The notes below the pieces were generated by a model, which had not been told where the DNA came from, ran no database searches, and worked only from the letters and a program-made list of their open reading frames with translations. This document shows, piece after piece, positions 45,922 to 57,035 of a DNA stretch of 64,000 nt. The position numbers and the translations under genes were made by a program. The number at the start of each line of letters is the position of its first letter. Positions within the stretch are counted from its first letter, which is position 1. This DNA comes from Scalesia atractyloides (lineage: Eukaryota > Streptophyta > Magnoliopsida > Asterales > Asteraceae): the NCBI GenBank assembly GCA_947069175.1, contig CAMTDV010000022.1:40033027-40097026 (forward strand). Direction: 5' to 3'.

Positions 45922-46612
45922 TGTTGGATCTATTAAACCCTATAAAAGAACATATGATTGGAAAGCCAAAATGATCTATATCATCTAATCAAGAATAAAC
46001 AGTGTTTAGAAGATCTATTTCCCTCCAAAGGCAAAGACATCAACATGTGCTACTCAAGGTCTGTTGAAGCTAAAGTTTGCTCTACAAAGTCTGTTGGACA
46101 CAAGCTCCACTCATAGTCTAAGGTCTGCCAAAGAGAACCTCTGCTAATGAAGAATTAAAGACTATTGAAGTAAGGTATGCTGGACCAAGAAAGGTTAAAG
46201 CTCATCAGAGTTTCTATTAACAGATGCTGGATCAACAGAGTTTTGTATATTAATGTAACAATGTTTTAGCTTAGCAGATGTTAGAGTTTGTTAGTTTGTT
46301 AGATGTCATGTTAAGGTGACGTCAGCCTAAGCTGCCATAGTGGTTTACTTTGTACTATAAATAGAGCAGTATATGTATTGTTCTAATCATCACTTTCCTT
46401 CTAACATTTATGTACAAACAAATCAGAGTGATCTTAGGCTGAAGGGGAGTTGTAATATTTGCATGCATACGTGAATTAATGTTTACAAAAGCATGTTGAC
46501 GAAAACCATGTCTCTATTGTTGCGATTTGAAAGTGCGCTGCACTTATCATCTTAGTTTATCTTCTGTTATTTGATTTCATCTTAACAACAATATCAAACT
46601 CAGATCCTAACA
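45922..46612 (+). repeat. host copia 3' LTR
   Basis: Starts TGTTGGATCT and ends AGATCCTAACA, a near-perfect terminal inverted repeat. A TATA box (CTATAAATAG) is at about 46357-46366. The partner LTR is left of the window. The next 34 bases (46613-46646) are unrelated flank before G3. Confidence 0.9.
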
Positions 46613-46646
46613 CTTTTCACCTTTCACACGAATTGGGTTTTGATAA

Positions 46647-49053
46647 TTTCACACCCCGTCTTTCCATAGCCAATCCAAACACCGGTGGGCCCGGGTGGGG
46701 AATATTGTGACGTAAGTTGATAACATCATAGACAATTAAACACAGCACAACGAAAGTCTTGGATTTAAATTACTATTACAAACCAAATGTTCGAAATATA
46801 AAATAATATACAGGCTCGTAATAGAAGATCCATAGGCGGATCGTAAATTGTACACTGAAAGAATATAAAACAGGCTTTGGGCAGATTTAGGATTTGCAAG
46901 ATCCTCTTATCACTACCGAGCACTTCCAGCCTATTTTCGTATTGTACCTGCAAGCTTACTCTTTTGAAAATACGTCAGCTTTCGCTGGTAAATACACCCA
47001 ACTGACTCATTTTGAAAACATTTAATATATGTTTTAAGTGCATATCAGCACAAAATCCTTTATAACTTTGGAAAGTTGACCGTTCAAACTTGTTAACAGA
47101 TTTACATGTTTGTCCATACATACAAGGCCCGGTACGGAGACCGAGACATGGTTAACGTACACACCACTTTGGACTCACGAAGGAGTCATTTCTTCCAACC
47201 TTGTGGGTAATGCATTTTGAGCTTCTATCGGGTGTATGCCTACACCCGTGCTAAGGTCGTGGCCATCATCTATTATAATGAGCCGAGGATATCCAGGACA
47301 CAGTAGTTAACCCCTGATGTTTAAGTTATCAAACAAAGCTGATTAAAACATAATATGCGGATTTACTAGCCACAATCCGGCATTCGATTGATCCCATTTC
47401 TGACCAAGCGGTAATAATTTACCGTAACCCAAGCCCGTATAGGGAAAATAAGTCGAGAGTATTTACCTGAGCTAGTCTTCGTTTAGACGCAAGATTTATT
47501 AACTCATCATACACAAAAGTACTAAGTGCAGATAGCATTTACCGGAAGGCTCTAGTCTGGATTATGGCATAAGCTAACCAATAAAATATTGACGGTCTTA
47601 TTTAAGTGATAGACTTAGACCGACTAGCGTACTTGCTCAAAACGTATAACGTGAGATTAAACGATGATTGGATAGAATTTAATTTAATCCCAACAAGTAC
47701 CTTGACTTTTGTAATATGGATAAACTATAAACATACTGGATTTTGAGACTTAAATGAAAAGGTTAGACCCGTTTCGGTTAATTTTCGTAAACTAGTTACA
47801 TATGATTAACCGTACGCATATCAGCGACATCGGGTAACCGGATAAGTCATGGACAAGTTCTATATGTCATTATACTTTAAATAAGTTGTAATATCAGTAT
47901 GATATAAACTTTTATGTCCGTTATGGTTTTAAAGTGAAACTATGCCTCATAATAACATCAGTAGGATATTAATTATATGTGTAATTTATCTTTTATGACT
48001 AAACTATGCACAAAAGAAGCATTTTGGTCATTTTACACATAGTTTATAAACTATTTGGGATTCTGAATTTGTGTCATGTACCTACTATAAAAAAAATAAA
48101 ATAAGCTTTAGAATCAGTAGGTAACAAGTCTTGGTTAATAAATATGGTTTAAAACTATACTATGCACCGAAACGGCGCTTATGTTGTAAAATGACGATTT
48201 GTGTGATGTTTAATGAAAACTGATGTTATGATCAGATTAATATGTCTTAGATATGTTACTTAATATAACATATTAGTAGGTAAAAGGTTTACTTAAAAAG
48301 ATAAGATTAAAACCGTTTTATAAGCCACAAGGGCTTTATCGTCATTTATTGACATAATACTAGGACTTGCTCATAAACTCAGTGTATAATCAGATTTGAC
48401 ATTCCAAATAATCCTACCTATAATATTTTTCAGTAGGAAACTCATTTTCAAGTTTATTATCATTTAAACCTCTTTTATACAAAAAGGCATTTTAGTCAAA
48501 ATGACATACTTACGGAACTTGCGCATAAACTCAGATTCTGATTATGATCATGTAATATAACCTCAGAGGGTTATGCTACATTATATTACGATCATAATGC
48601 AACTTTAGATCAGTAACTAACTAATCTAAATCGGGTCAGAATCGAAAGTCAAAGCAGAAGTCAAACTTCACGACTTTCGGTGGCGAACCGTCACTAGAAC
48701 TGAAATTGACGAGCCGAACATGTTCTAATAATTATTACCAACTTGATTAAGTGTTAAAACAGGTTTCATAACATATATAAGATGAATTTATGATTTTTCT
48801 GAAAAAGTGGCCTTTTTGACTTTTTAATATCATTTCTTTGACCCGTCAATTGGTCTAGTGAACGTGATCTTCAGAGGCTAGGCATGTTGACATATCAGTC
48901 ACTCAGAGGCTAGGCATGTTGACATATCTGTCACTCAGAGGCCAATGTTTATGCATGTTGACACATTTAGTCCTTATTGCTCTTTAATAGACTAAAAATA
49001 AAAATACAACACGTGTCACTATACTATTGGACACGCTTTTACGAGGTGTTACA
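46647..49053 (-). repeat. G3 3' LTR (2,407 bp, internally deleted)
   Basis: Aligns with 55930-59926 but lacks one copy of the 533-bp duplication, about 105 bases near 47950, and about 840 bases at about 48870 that hold the TATA box, GC palindromes and most of the U3 minisatellite. It therefore keeps only part of the promoter region. Confidence 0.9.
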
Positions 49054-49091
49054 TCCTCACCCCCTTAAAATAAATCTCGTCCTCGAGATTT
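49054..49091 (-). other. G3 polypurine tract and adjacent stem-loop
   Basis: On the minus strand AAATCTCG-AGGA-CGAGATTT (49091-49072) folds perfectly and is followed by TTAAGGGGGTGAGGA, the PPT, then the LTR. The position matches the C1 and C2 stem-loops, with a different stem sequence. Confidence 0.88.
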
Positions 49092-50370
49092 TATTCAAAA
49101 GGATGGGGGTACTTTTGTCGATAATAGTGGACTCAACCTCCCATGTATACTCGGGACCTCTAAAGGCGTCCCACTTAACCTTTACTATAGGTATTAATTT
49201 CCTTCGGAGCTTCTTAACCTGTCGATCCTCGATCGAAATTGGTTTCTCAAAGAACCTTAGGTTTTCATCTATTTGCCCCTCGTTGTGCGACATTGCTAGC
49301 GATTCATCAGCTAGGCATTTCTTAAGGTTAGATATGTGGAATACATCATGGATTCCACTAAGCTCCTCTGGCAGCTTAAGCTTATAAGCTATAGTGCTGA
49401 CACATTCGACTATCTCGAATGGTCCTATATATCTTGGGCTCAGCTTGCCCTTCTTTCCAAACCTCATCACACCTTTCCATGGTGATACTTTCAGCATGAC
49501 CTTCTCCCCTACTTGGAAGTTGAGAGGTTTATGCTTGTTATCAGCATAGCTCTTCTGCCTATCACGAGCAGCTGACGATCACGGATTTGCACAATCTTAT
49601 CCGTGGTCTCCAGGACAATCTCTGGTCCTGATAGTTGGGCTTCCCCAACTTCTGCCCAACACATGGGCCTTTGAAATTTTCTCCCATACAAGGCCTCGTA
49701 AGGAGCAACCTTGATGCTCATATGATAACTGTTATTGTAGGAGAATTCTATTAGGGGTAAGTGGTCATCCCAACTTCCACCTAAATCAATCACACATGCC
49801 CTAAGCATGTCTTCCAAAGTTTGAATAGTACGCTCACTTTATCCATCCGTCTGCGGGTGGTAAGCCGTACTAAAGTTTAATCTTGTGCCTAAGGATTGTT
49901 GGAAACTTTTCCAAAAATGAGAGGTATATCTAGTATCTCTATCAAATACAATAGAAACCAGCACACTATGTAGGTAAACAATCTTGTCCACATACAACTT
50001 AGCCAATTTATCTGAAGTATACGTTTCCTTAATTGGCAGAAAGGCGCTGACTTAGTCAGCCTATCCACAATGACCCAAATCGTGTCATTACCACGTTTGG
50101 TCTTAGGTAACTTGGTAATAAAGTCCATAGTTACCATTTCCCATTTCCAAGTGGGAAGTTCCAATTGCTGTAGAAGTCCTGACGGCTTCTGATGTTAGGC
50201 CTTAACTTGCGAACACGTCAGACACTTAGCTACATAAGTGGCTATGGATTTCTACAAACTCATCCACCAATAATTCTTTTTCAGATCCTGATACATCTTA
50301 TCACCATGTGGGTGAACTGAGTATCTCGTATTATGCGCTTCATAGAGGATTAGATCTCTAAGTCCTCCAA
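49057..50370 (-). pseudogene. pol: G3 integrase and chromodomain-like C-terminus
   Basis: The zinc domain is out of frame at about 50200-50370. The core starts [20 protein letters not shown] (50130), a later block is in another frame, and 49817-49509 shows [19 protein letters not shown] and [20 protein letters not shown]. The C-terminal frame (49497-49057, 146 codons) reads [39 protein letters not shown] and VKKLRRKLIPIVKVKWDAF with GPEYTWE, the chromodomain-like block. Stops near 50045, 49870 and 49555 break it. Confidence 0.92.
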
Positions 50371-50380
50371 AGATTGGAAC

Positions 50381-52360
50381 TCAGATCCTTCCATTAAATC
50401 TAAGGATTCCATCCTTTCCAGGCGTTAACTGATCAACACTTCTGCCTAATCCCTCATTAGGAATGTTAGCCTCTAATAGGGCTTTCTTTTGCACATTTAA
50501 TAGCTTCTCATTCAAGCTATTTATGAGCTCAATGCTCTTCGCATTGATCCCAATGGGCTTAATTCTTTCCTTGCGACTTAAGGCGTCAGCAACGACATTT
50601 GCCTTGCCGGGATGGTAGCGAATTTCACAATCATAATCGTTAAGTGTTTCCATCTAACGGCATTGTCGCATGTTCAATTCCTTCTGATTGAACAGATGTT
50701 GGAGACTCTTATGGTTACACTTAGTGCCATATAAGTAATGTCTCCATAGCTTTAGTGCAAATACAACGGCACCCAATTCCAAATCATGGGTGGTGTAGTT
50801 TCTTTCGTGCACCTTTAACTGTCGTGATGCATAAGCAATTACCTTGCCCTTTTGCATTAGCACACAGCCCATGCAAGTGTGCGAAGCATCACAATAAACT
50901 ACAAACTCCTCAATACCCTCAGGTAGAGATAACACAGAAGCATTGCTCAACTTGTGTTTTAGAATCTCAACGAATTCTTGTTGTTTCAGACCCCAAACAA
51001 ACTTAACATTTTACGGGTCAAGTTGGTTAAAGGAGTGGCTATCCTTGAAAAGTTCTCAATGAACCTCCTATAGTAACCAGCCAATCCTAGGAAGCTACGA
51101 ATCTCTGATGGGGTCTTGGGTATTTCCTAATTCATTATGGCTTCTATTTTGGCGGGATACACCTAGATACCATGCTCACTTACGACATGTCAAGAAATTT
51201 GACTTCTCTAAGCCAAAATTCACACTTAGAAAATTTACCATAAAGCTTTTCCTACCTTAGCAATTCTAGAATGCACCAAAGGTGTTTCTCGTGATCAATT
51301 TGATTACGAGAGTAGATAAGTATGTCATCTATGAGGACGATGACAAACTTATGAAAATACGGTTTATAGACTCTATTCATGAGATCCATGAATGTTGCAA
51401 GTGCATTTGTGAGCCCAAAAGGCATCACTAGAAATTCAAAATGACCATATCAGGTCCTGAAGGCAGTCTTAGGAACATCCTCGTTCCTAACCTTCAGCTG
51501 ATGATATCCTGATCTCAAATCAATCTTAGAAAAGTAACTAGCCCCTTGAAGTTGGTCGAATAAGTCGTTGATCCTGGGCAGAGGATATCGGTTCTTAATT
51601 GTTAACTTGTTCCGCTCTCGGTAATCAATGCACATTCGCATTGAACCGTCTTTCTTCTTTACCAATAAAATAGGAGCTCCCCAAGGCGAGGACCTCGGCT
51701 GAATAAAGCCTTTCTCTAAGAGTTCATCGAACTGTAATCTCAATTCTTTCATCTCCGTTGGTGCTAACCGATATGGAGCCCTGGCTACCAGTGCTGATCT
51801 AGGTAGGATATCAATTCTAAACTCCATTTGCCTATCTTGAGGTAGGCCAGGTAATTCTTCGGGGAAAACGTCAGAATACTCCGAGATAACCGAAAGGTCT
51901 TCAATACTTGGCTTAGGCTCATTGATAGTTACTAGTGCCATATAAATTACACAACCTCTCCCCAAACACTTGGATGCCTTAAATAACGACACCTTATCTA
52001 GCAATCCATAGTGCAAATCTCCAGGAATGGTGATCGTTTCACCAGATGGGGTTTTAATTTCGATGAGTTTCTTATCACAGGCAATGCGGGCTTGGTTGTG
52101 GGATAACCAATCCATGCCTAAAACTACATCGAACCCTGCCAATATCATTGGCAAAAGAGAGATGAGGATAGAATGATTCTTAATGGATATTGAACATCCA
52201 TCAAGAATGGAAGATGTTGTCTCTAATGTTTCATCAATGAGTTCTACCTCATAAGTTATATCTAGAGTTCTTATGGGCAAATTTAATAGTTAACTTAACT
52301 TATGATCAACAAAAGATTTATCTGCACCCGAATCGAAAAGAACTCTAGCATATACATCAT
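50381..52360 (-). pseudogene. pol: G3 protease, reverse transcriptase and RNase H
   Basis: The protease active site FDSGADKSF lies at about 52315-52345 just before the long frame 52280-51450 (276 codons), which holds [58 protein letters not shown] and [16 protein letters not shown]. The catalytic [11 protein letters not shown] is at about 51310-51345 in another frame. RNase H (50950-50381) shows [40 protein letters not shown] and ETLNDYDCEIRYHPGKANVV. A Glu-to-Arg change appears in the RELNK block (RERNK). Confidence 0.93.
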
Positions 52361-52414
52361 TGATGAGGAATGTACCTGTTATGACGTTATTATCATTAAC
52401 GGCCTCCCTGGCAT

Positions 52415-53593
52415 TCATCTGGAAGGCACAAGCATTTCCTTTCTTAGCCTCTCAAGGCTTTGCATCATTACCTTGGGGATCTTGGGGCAGTTGAACTTAA
52501 TATGCCCTTTTTCATTATAGTTGTAGTAGACGACATTCTTAAGATCCTTGCATTCTAAGGTTTTATGCCCCCTTTTTCTTACAGATACCACAGGGTCTAG
52601 TTTGTGGATCAATATTACACTGTCCCCAATGTTTACGGTTGCAATTTTTACATGTCGGCATTACACCCGATTTATCTTGGTTCCTCCTGAACCCAAATTT
52701 CTCTTTATTTTTCTTATTAAATCTCTGGGAGTTATCATCCTCCCTCTTTCTTTTCCCGCCAGTCTCTGATTTGACTGACTTCTGCCTCACTACATCTAGG
52801 GTGAGGGAGAGAGATAGGTCAACTGCAGACCTGTAGGTACTAGACTGAGCAGCCTTTACCATACCTTTTATCTCAGACGCTAACGCATTTATAAAACACG
52901 CAATGCGTTTGGTTTAGGGATTATTAAATTTGAAACTAACCTAGACAGGGAATTGAAGTCAGAAACATACTTCCGACAATCTAGGTTCTTCATTGAAAGA
53001 GTCAGAAAGTCTGTCTCTAATTTCTCCACCTCATGAGGTGGGCAGTATGTTTCCTTGATTAAATCAACAAACTTAGGCCATCCTAAGTTGTACAGGTGTA
53101 CTTTACCTGTAGATTGGATCATGGCCTTCCACCAAATCAGGGCATCGCCCTTAAAGGACTGTGATACATACTTGACCACATCCTTATCAGCACAACCGCT
53201 GATGTCTACTGTTGTTCCCATCTCATCAAGCCATTTCAAGGCTTATACTACTTCTTTTCCCATTAAAATCCCGAGGTTTATAGGAGACGAAATATTTGTA
53301 GGTACATCCGTTTTAGAAGAACGGGACCTATCAACAAATTCTATTTTCTTTGGTTCACTCTTCGCATTTGAAGAGTGAATTGAGCTCTCCTTATGAGCTG
53401 AGGATGGTGCGATTGATAATGGTCTGGAGCGAGTAGCACTCGACTCTCTAAGTTTTTCTATGGCCTTTTCCATGGCCTTTCCCACAGCTGCATCTATGCG
53501 AGCTTGGAAGTCATTGTTATTAACGGCTATATTTTCAGCCTTGTTAGAGCTAATCTCTCGGTGGCTACTCTGTGCCTCGTCCGAGTTTACCAT
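52415..53593 (-). pseudogene. gag: G3 gag
   Basis: ATG at 53593 (MVNSDEAQSSHREISSNKAE). The N-terminal region has a short helix (RIDAAVGKAMEKAIEKLRES). The Retrotrans_gag core follows: ALKWLDEMGTTVDISGCADK, ALIWWKAMIQSTG and DLIKETYCPPHEVEKLETDF. A shift near 52890 leads to a Lys/Arg-rich linker, CKNCNRKHWGQCNIDPQTRP, and CGICKKKGHKTLEC-type knuckles at about 52565-52415 in a further frame. The last knuckle has YNYN where CxxC is expected. Confidence 0.9.
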
Positions 53594-53892
53594 TTTGAAG
53601 CTTTGGCTCTAAGCGTCAAAGAAAATTTCTCTTATCCATGGTATAACAAACATATTGGCTTTAAACATTGGATATAACAATCCATTGCCTATTTAAGCTA
53701 GTGTGAATAACATCACAACTCTTAGGCGTATCATATCTATATTTAGCCTAGGTCTTTAATAGGACCATCAAAGGCAAATTACAATCTGACATAGCCCATA
53801 TATTATTAGACAGTGGATCGTAATGTCACAACTGTCATTGTCATTTAGACATTTATTTACAGCTCTTAAGCTTGTCACTATGGACATAATAA

Positions 53893-54125
53893 TATGGCAC
53901 GTTGGCCTGTTACGTTGGACATCATACGGCACGTTGGCCTACATCGTAGCAGATGTAATTACATGGCACGTTAGCCTACATCATAACAGATGTACTTTTG
54001 TGGAACGTTGGCCTACATCATAACAGATGTAAATTTATGGCACGTTAGCCTACATCATAACAGATGTAAATTATGGCACGTTAGCCTACATCATAACAGA
54101 TGTAAATTATGGCACATTGGCCTAT
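53893..54125 (-). repeat. minisatellite in G3 leader (about 35-bp unit)
   Basis: About seven units contain GGCACGTTAGCCTACATC and ATAACAGATGTAAATT, the last three nearly identical. It lies between the pre-gag ORF and gag. Bases 53600-53890 and 54130-54540 show no ORF. Confidence 0.88.
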
Positions 54126-54538
54126 ACTGGTCATCACATTGATGACTTTAGCTGGGGTCACATTGTTCACATAGGCTATATAATAGGTCTTACGACGTAG
54201 TCCTTTTTGCCTAGACGGCTAGTGTGGTTCCTCAAGTCACACTACTAAGAGTATGAACATTCCTTAAAGTTAACATAAGAGTACCCTAATGATTGATTAA
54301 TGGTCCCCGTCACGTTGGACCTTAACGGCCTTGGAGGCTTGAATCTAGTTCACCACCTCTGGATAGAAGGATAACTTCCCTTAACTATCCTGATAGAAGA
54401 CTCCATGTCCTTAACTATCATTTCTTCGCCAATGTGTGGTCTGCGCCACTTGGCATAATCAAATCCATTAAGGTCTTTTGGAATTATATATCAGAGCATA
54501 AATTTCGATAAATCGAGACGCTCGCTTGAAGAGGATGA

Positions 54539-54563
54539 ATATATATATATATATATATATATA
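54539..54563. repeat. (AT)n microsatellite
   Basis: About twelve AT dinucleotides in a row, in the G3 leader. Confidence 0.95.
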
Positions 54564-54722
54564 AAAATTCCAAAAATACTTCATTAAATTCCAAATAGAA
54601 ATTAAAATATTAGAAACAATGAAATAAACTTTCCATGCAAGGACTACGGAAACAAAAATGTCCACGAGGGACTAAAGATATAACAATGTCCTCGTAGGGA
54701 CTAACATATATTAGGAGAGACT

Positions 54723-55761
54723 TCACTCGTCCTTCTTTCCCTTAACCAACTTGGAAAGTTTCTTGAAGAATTTGTTTGTCTTCTTCTCCGTTTTCTCGGC
54801 TTGTTGTTGCATTTCTTTCATTCGTTCTAAGGCCTTGTTAATGGCCTTAAGTGGTGGTGGAGGTTGTGGTTGTGGCATAATAGGATACTGGTACCCATAA
54901 CTTGTATATCCAGTAGGTAGATAAGCAGGTGGGAAAGGAGACGGGTAAAGTGCGTTATGTATGACCGCTTGCATGTAAGGGTCTTGCGACAATGCTTGAT
55001 ACTCAACAGGTGTAGTTGGGTTAAAAGGATCATATCCAGTATTATCTGGATATGTTAGGATAGGATTATTATAACCTGATGATAGTGGTTGAATTGTAGG
55101 TGATGGCGTTGGTTCCACCACATGTGAGGCACCCATTTGTGGGTCCTCTGAATGGTGGGATAGGGTTTAGGCAATGGTGGCAGCGATCCCAACCGTTGGC
55201 CCGCACGTACTGACATACATGCTCCTCTTTTCCACCTTGGCGGTTCTGGTGGCGATTGGGTTGTTCCACCGGTTCGATGTGCACATCTTCTTGCACGGGA
55301 GGTGGTTGGGAATGATGGGAAGGAGTGTTAGTGAAGGTAAATTGGTTCCAATATTGGTCCCACTCATTAGGACCTTGGTAAGGTGATCCGGCATAAGAGT
55401 TTGAATCGCTCGTATCTCGATGTGATGCACATTTGAACTTGAAGGCGACATCTCCGGATCGGAGTCCTCGTCCATTGGGTTTGGCTGATCCAGCTGATTC
55501 TAATAAGCTGGGGGTGTGTTAAAGTATTGGTTGGGACTAAATTCATCCTGATAAGAATGGTGGGAATGGTGGGAGTGGTGTGAATGATGTGAATGGTATG
55601 AATGGTACGAGTTTTGAGTATGAGATATTGAATGTTGCGATAATGGCCATGAATCCCCCCGAGTCCTCATAGGAGTTCGGGTGATGGGGATGTGAGGGAG
55701 TATGTCCTGAAGGTCCTCCCCTCATTGGTCCTTTTCCTCTTCCTCTTACTCGTGGCGGCAT
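54723..55761 (-). pseudogene. extra ORF upstream of gag in G3
   Basis: The minus-strand ATG at 55761 opens MPPRVRGRGKGPMRGGPSGH. A His/Pro/Ser-rich region follows; the frame then shifts near 55560 and 55170. The final piece, 55136-54723, has PVEYQALSQDPYMQAVIHNA, a Pro/Tyr/Gln-rich PIMPQPQPPPPLKAINK and a basic helix KTNKFFKKLSKLVKGKKDE ending at the stop. It lies between PBS and gag, the same place as the C1/C2 pre-gag ORF, but the sequence is unrelated. I recall similar MPPR-type hypothetical proteins in Asteraceae databases; function unknown. Confidence 0.72.
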
Positions 55762-55914
55762 TTCTTGCTAAAATCAATTCAAAAACAATACTAATAACTT
55801 AATAATGAGATGAGTAATTCTAGGTCAATGCCTAGACTCGGAAGTCTAAGGAATGTGCTTGTGTAAGTTTGAGATTAAACACAAAAGGCTAGTGTTTAAT
55901 TCTCTCAAACGTTG

Positions 55915-55926
55915 GCTCTCATACCA
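55915..55926 (-). other. G3 primer-binding site
   Basis: The minus strand reads TGGTATGAGAGC, one base from the initiator tRNA-Met complement, three bases after the LTR end. Confidence 0.92.
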
Positions 55927-55969
55927 ACCTGTCACACCCCGACTTTCCACAGCCAATCCAAACACTGAT

Positions 55970-57035
55970 GGGCCTGGGTGGGGAATATCGTGACGTAAGT
56001 TGATAACATCATGGACAATTAAAGACAACACAGAGGAAGTCTTGGATTTAAATTACTATTACAAACCAAATGTTCGAAATATAAAATAATATAAAGACTC
56101 GTAATAGAAGATCCACAGGCAGATCGTAAATTGTACAAAGAAAGAATATAAAACAGACTTTAGGCAGATTTAGGATTTGCAAGATCCTCTTGTCACTACC
56201 GAGCACTTCCAGCCTATTTTTGTATTATACCTGCAAGCTTAGTCTTTTAAAAATACGTCATCTTTCGCTAATAAATACACCCAACTGACTCGATTAGAAT
56301 ACATTTAAAATATGTTTTAAGTGCATATGAGTACAAAATATTTTATAACTTAGGAAAGTTGGCAGTCTAACCTTGTTAACATATTTACATGTTTGTCCAT
56401 GCATACAGGGCCTAGTACGGAGACCGAGACATGATTAACATACACACCACTTTGGACCCACGGAGGAGTCATTTCTTCCCAACCTTGTGAGGAGTCATTA
56501 CTGGGCCTGGGTGGGGAATATCGTGACGTAAGTTGATAACATCATAGACAATTAAAGACAACACAGAGGAAGTATTGGATTTAAATTACTATTACAAACC
56601 AAATGTTCGAAATATAAAATAATATAAAGACTCGTAATAGAAGATCCACAGGCAGATCGTAAATTGTACAAAGAAAGAATATAAAACAGACTTTAGGCAG
56701 ATTTAGGATTTGCAAGATCCTCTTGTCACTACCGAGCACTTCCAGCCTATTTTTGTATTATACCTGCAAGCTTAGTCTTTTAAAAATACGTCATCTTTCG
56801 CTGATAAATACGCCCAACTGACTCGATTAGAATACATTTAAAATATGTTTTAAGTGCATATCAGTACAAAATATTTTATAACTTAGGAAAGTTGGCAGTC
56901 TAACCTTGTTAACATATTTACATGTTTGTCCATACATACAGGGCCTAGTACGGAGACCGAGACATGATTAACATACACACCACTTTGGACCCACGGAGGA
57001 GTCATTTCTTCCCAACCTTGTGGGTAATGCATTTT
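55970..57035 (-). repeat. 533-bp tandem duplication in G3 5' LTR
   Basis: GGGCCTGGGTGGGG begins at 55970 and again at 56503. The following 500-plus bases are nearly identical, more alike to each other than to the 3' LTR, which has one copy. The duplication occurred after integration. Confidence 0.93.

Larger units (their letters stand above)
5343..46612 (+). mobile_element. Host Ty1/copia element with third ORF, split by insertions
   Basis: Pieces on the plus strand, in order, are the integrase C-terminus/linker (5343-5860), RT-RNase H (about 6018-7475), third ORF (8035-9088, 41170-41221, 43344-45898), PPT and 3' LTR (45922-46612). The gaps are copia A (left), copia B (9089-41169) and an LTR-like insertion (41222-43343). 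The 5' half lies left of the window. A coding region between pol and the 3' LTR is the Sirevirus type of layout; assignment to Sirevirus is inference. Its base composition matches its neighbours, and it is heavily degenerated. Confidence 0.85.

Noticed and set aside
54539..54563. (AT)n run as a replication origin or promoter
   Set aside because: Simple microsatellite with no supporting context.
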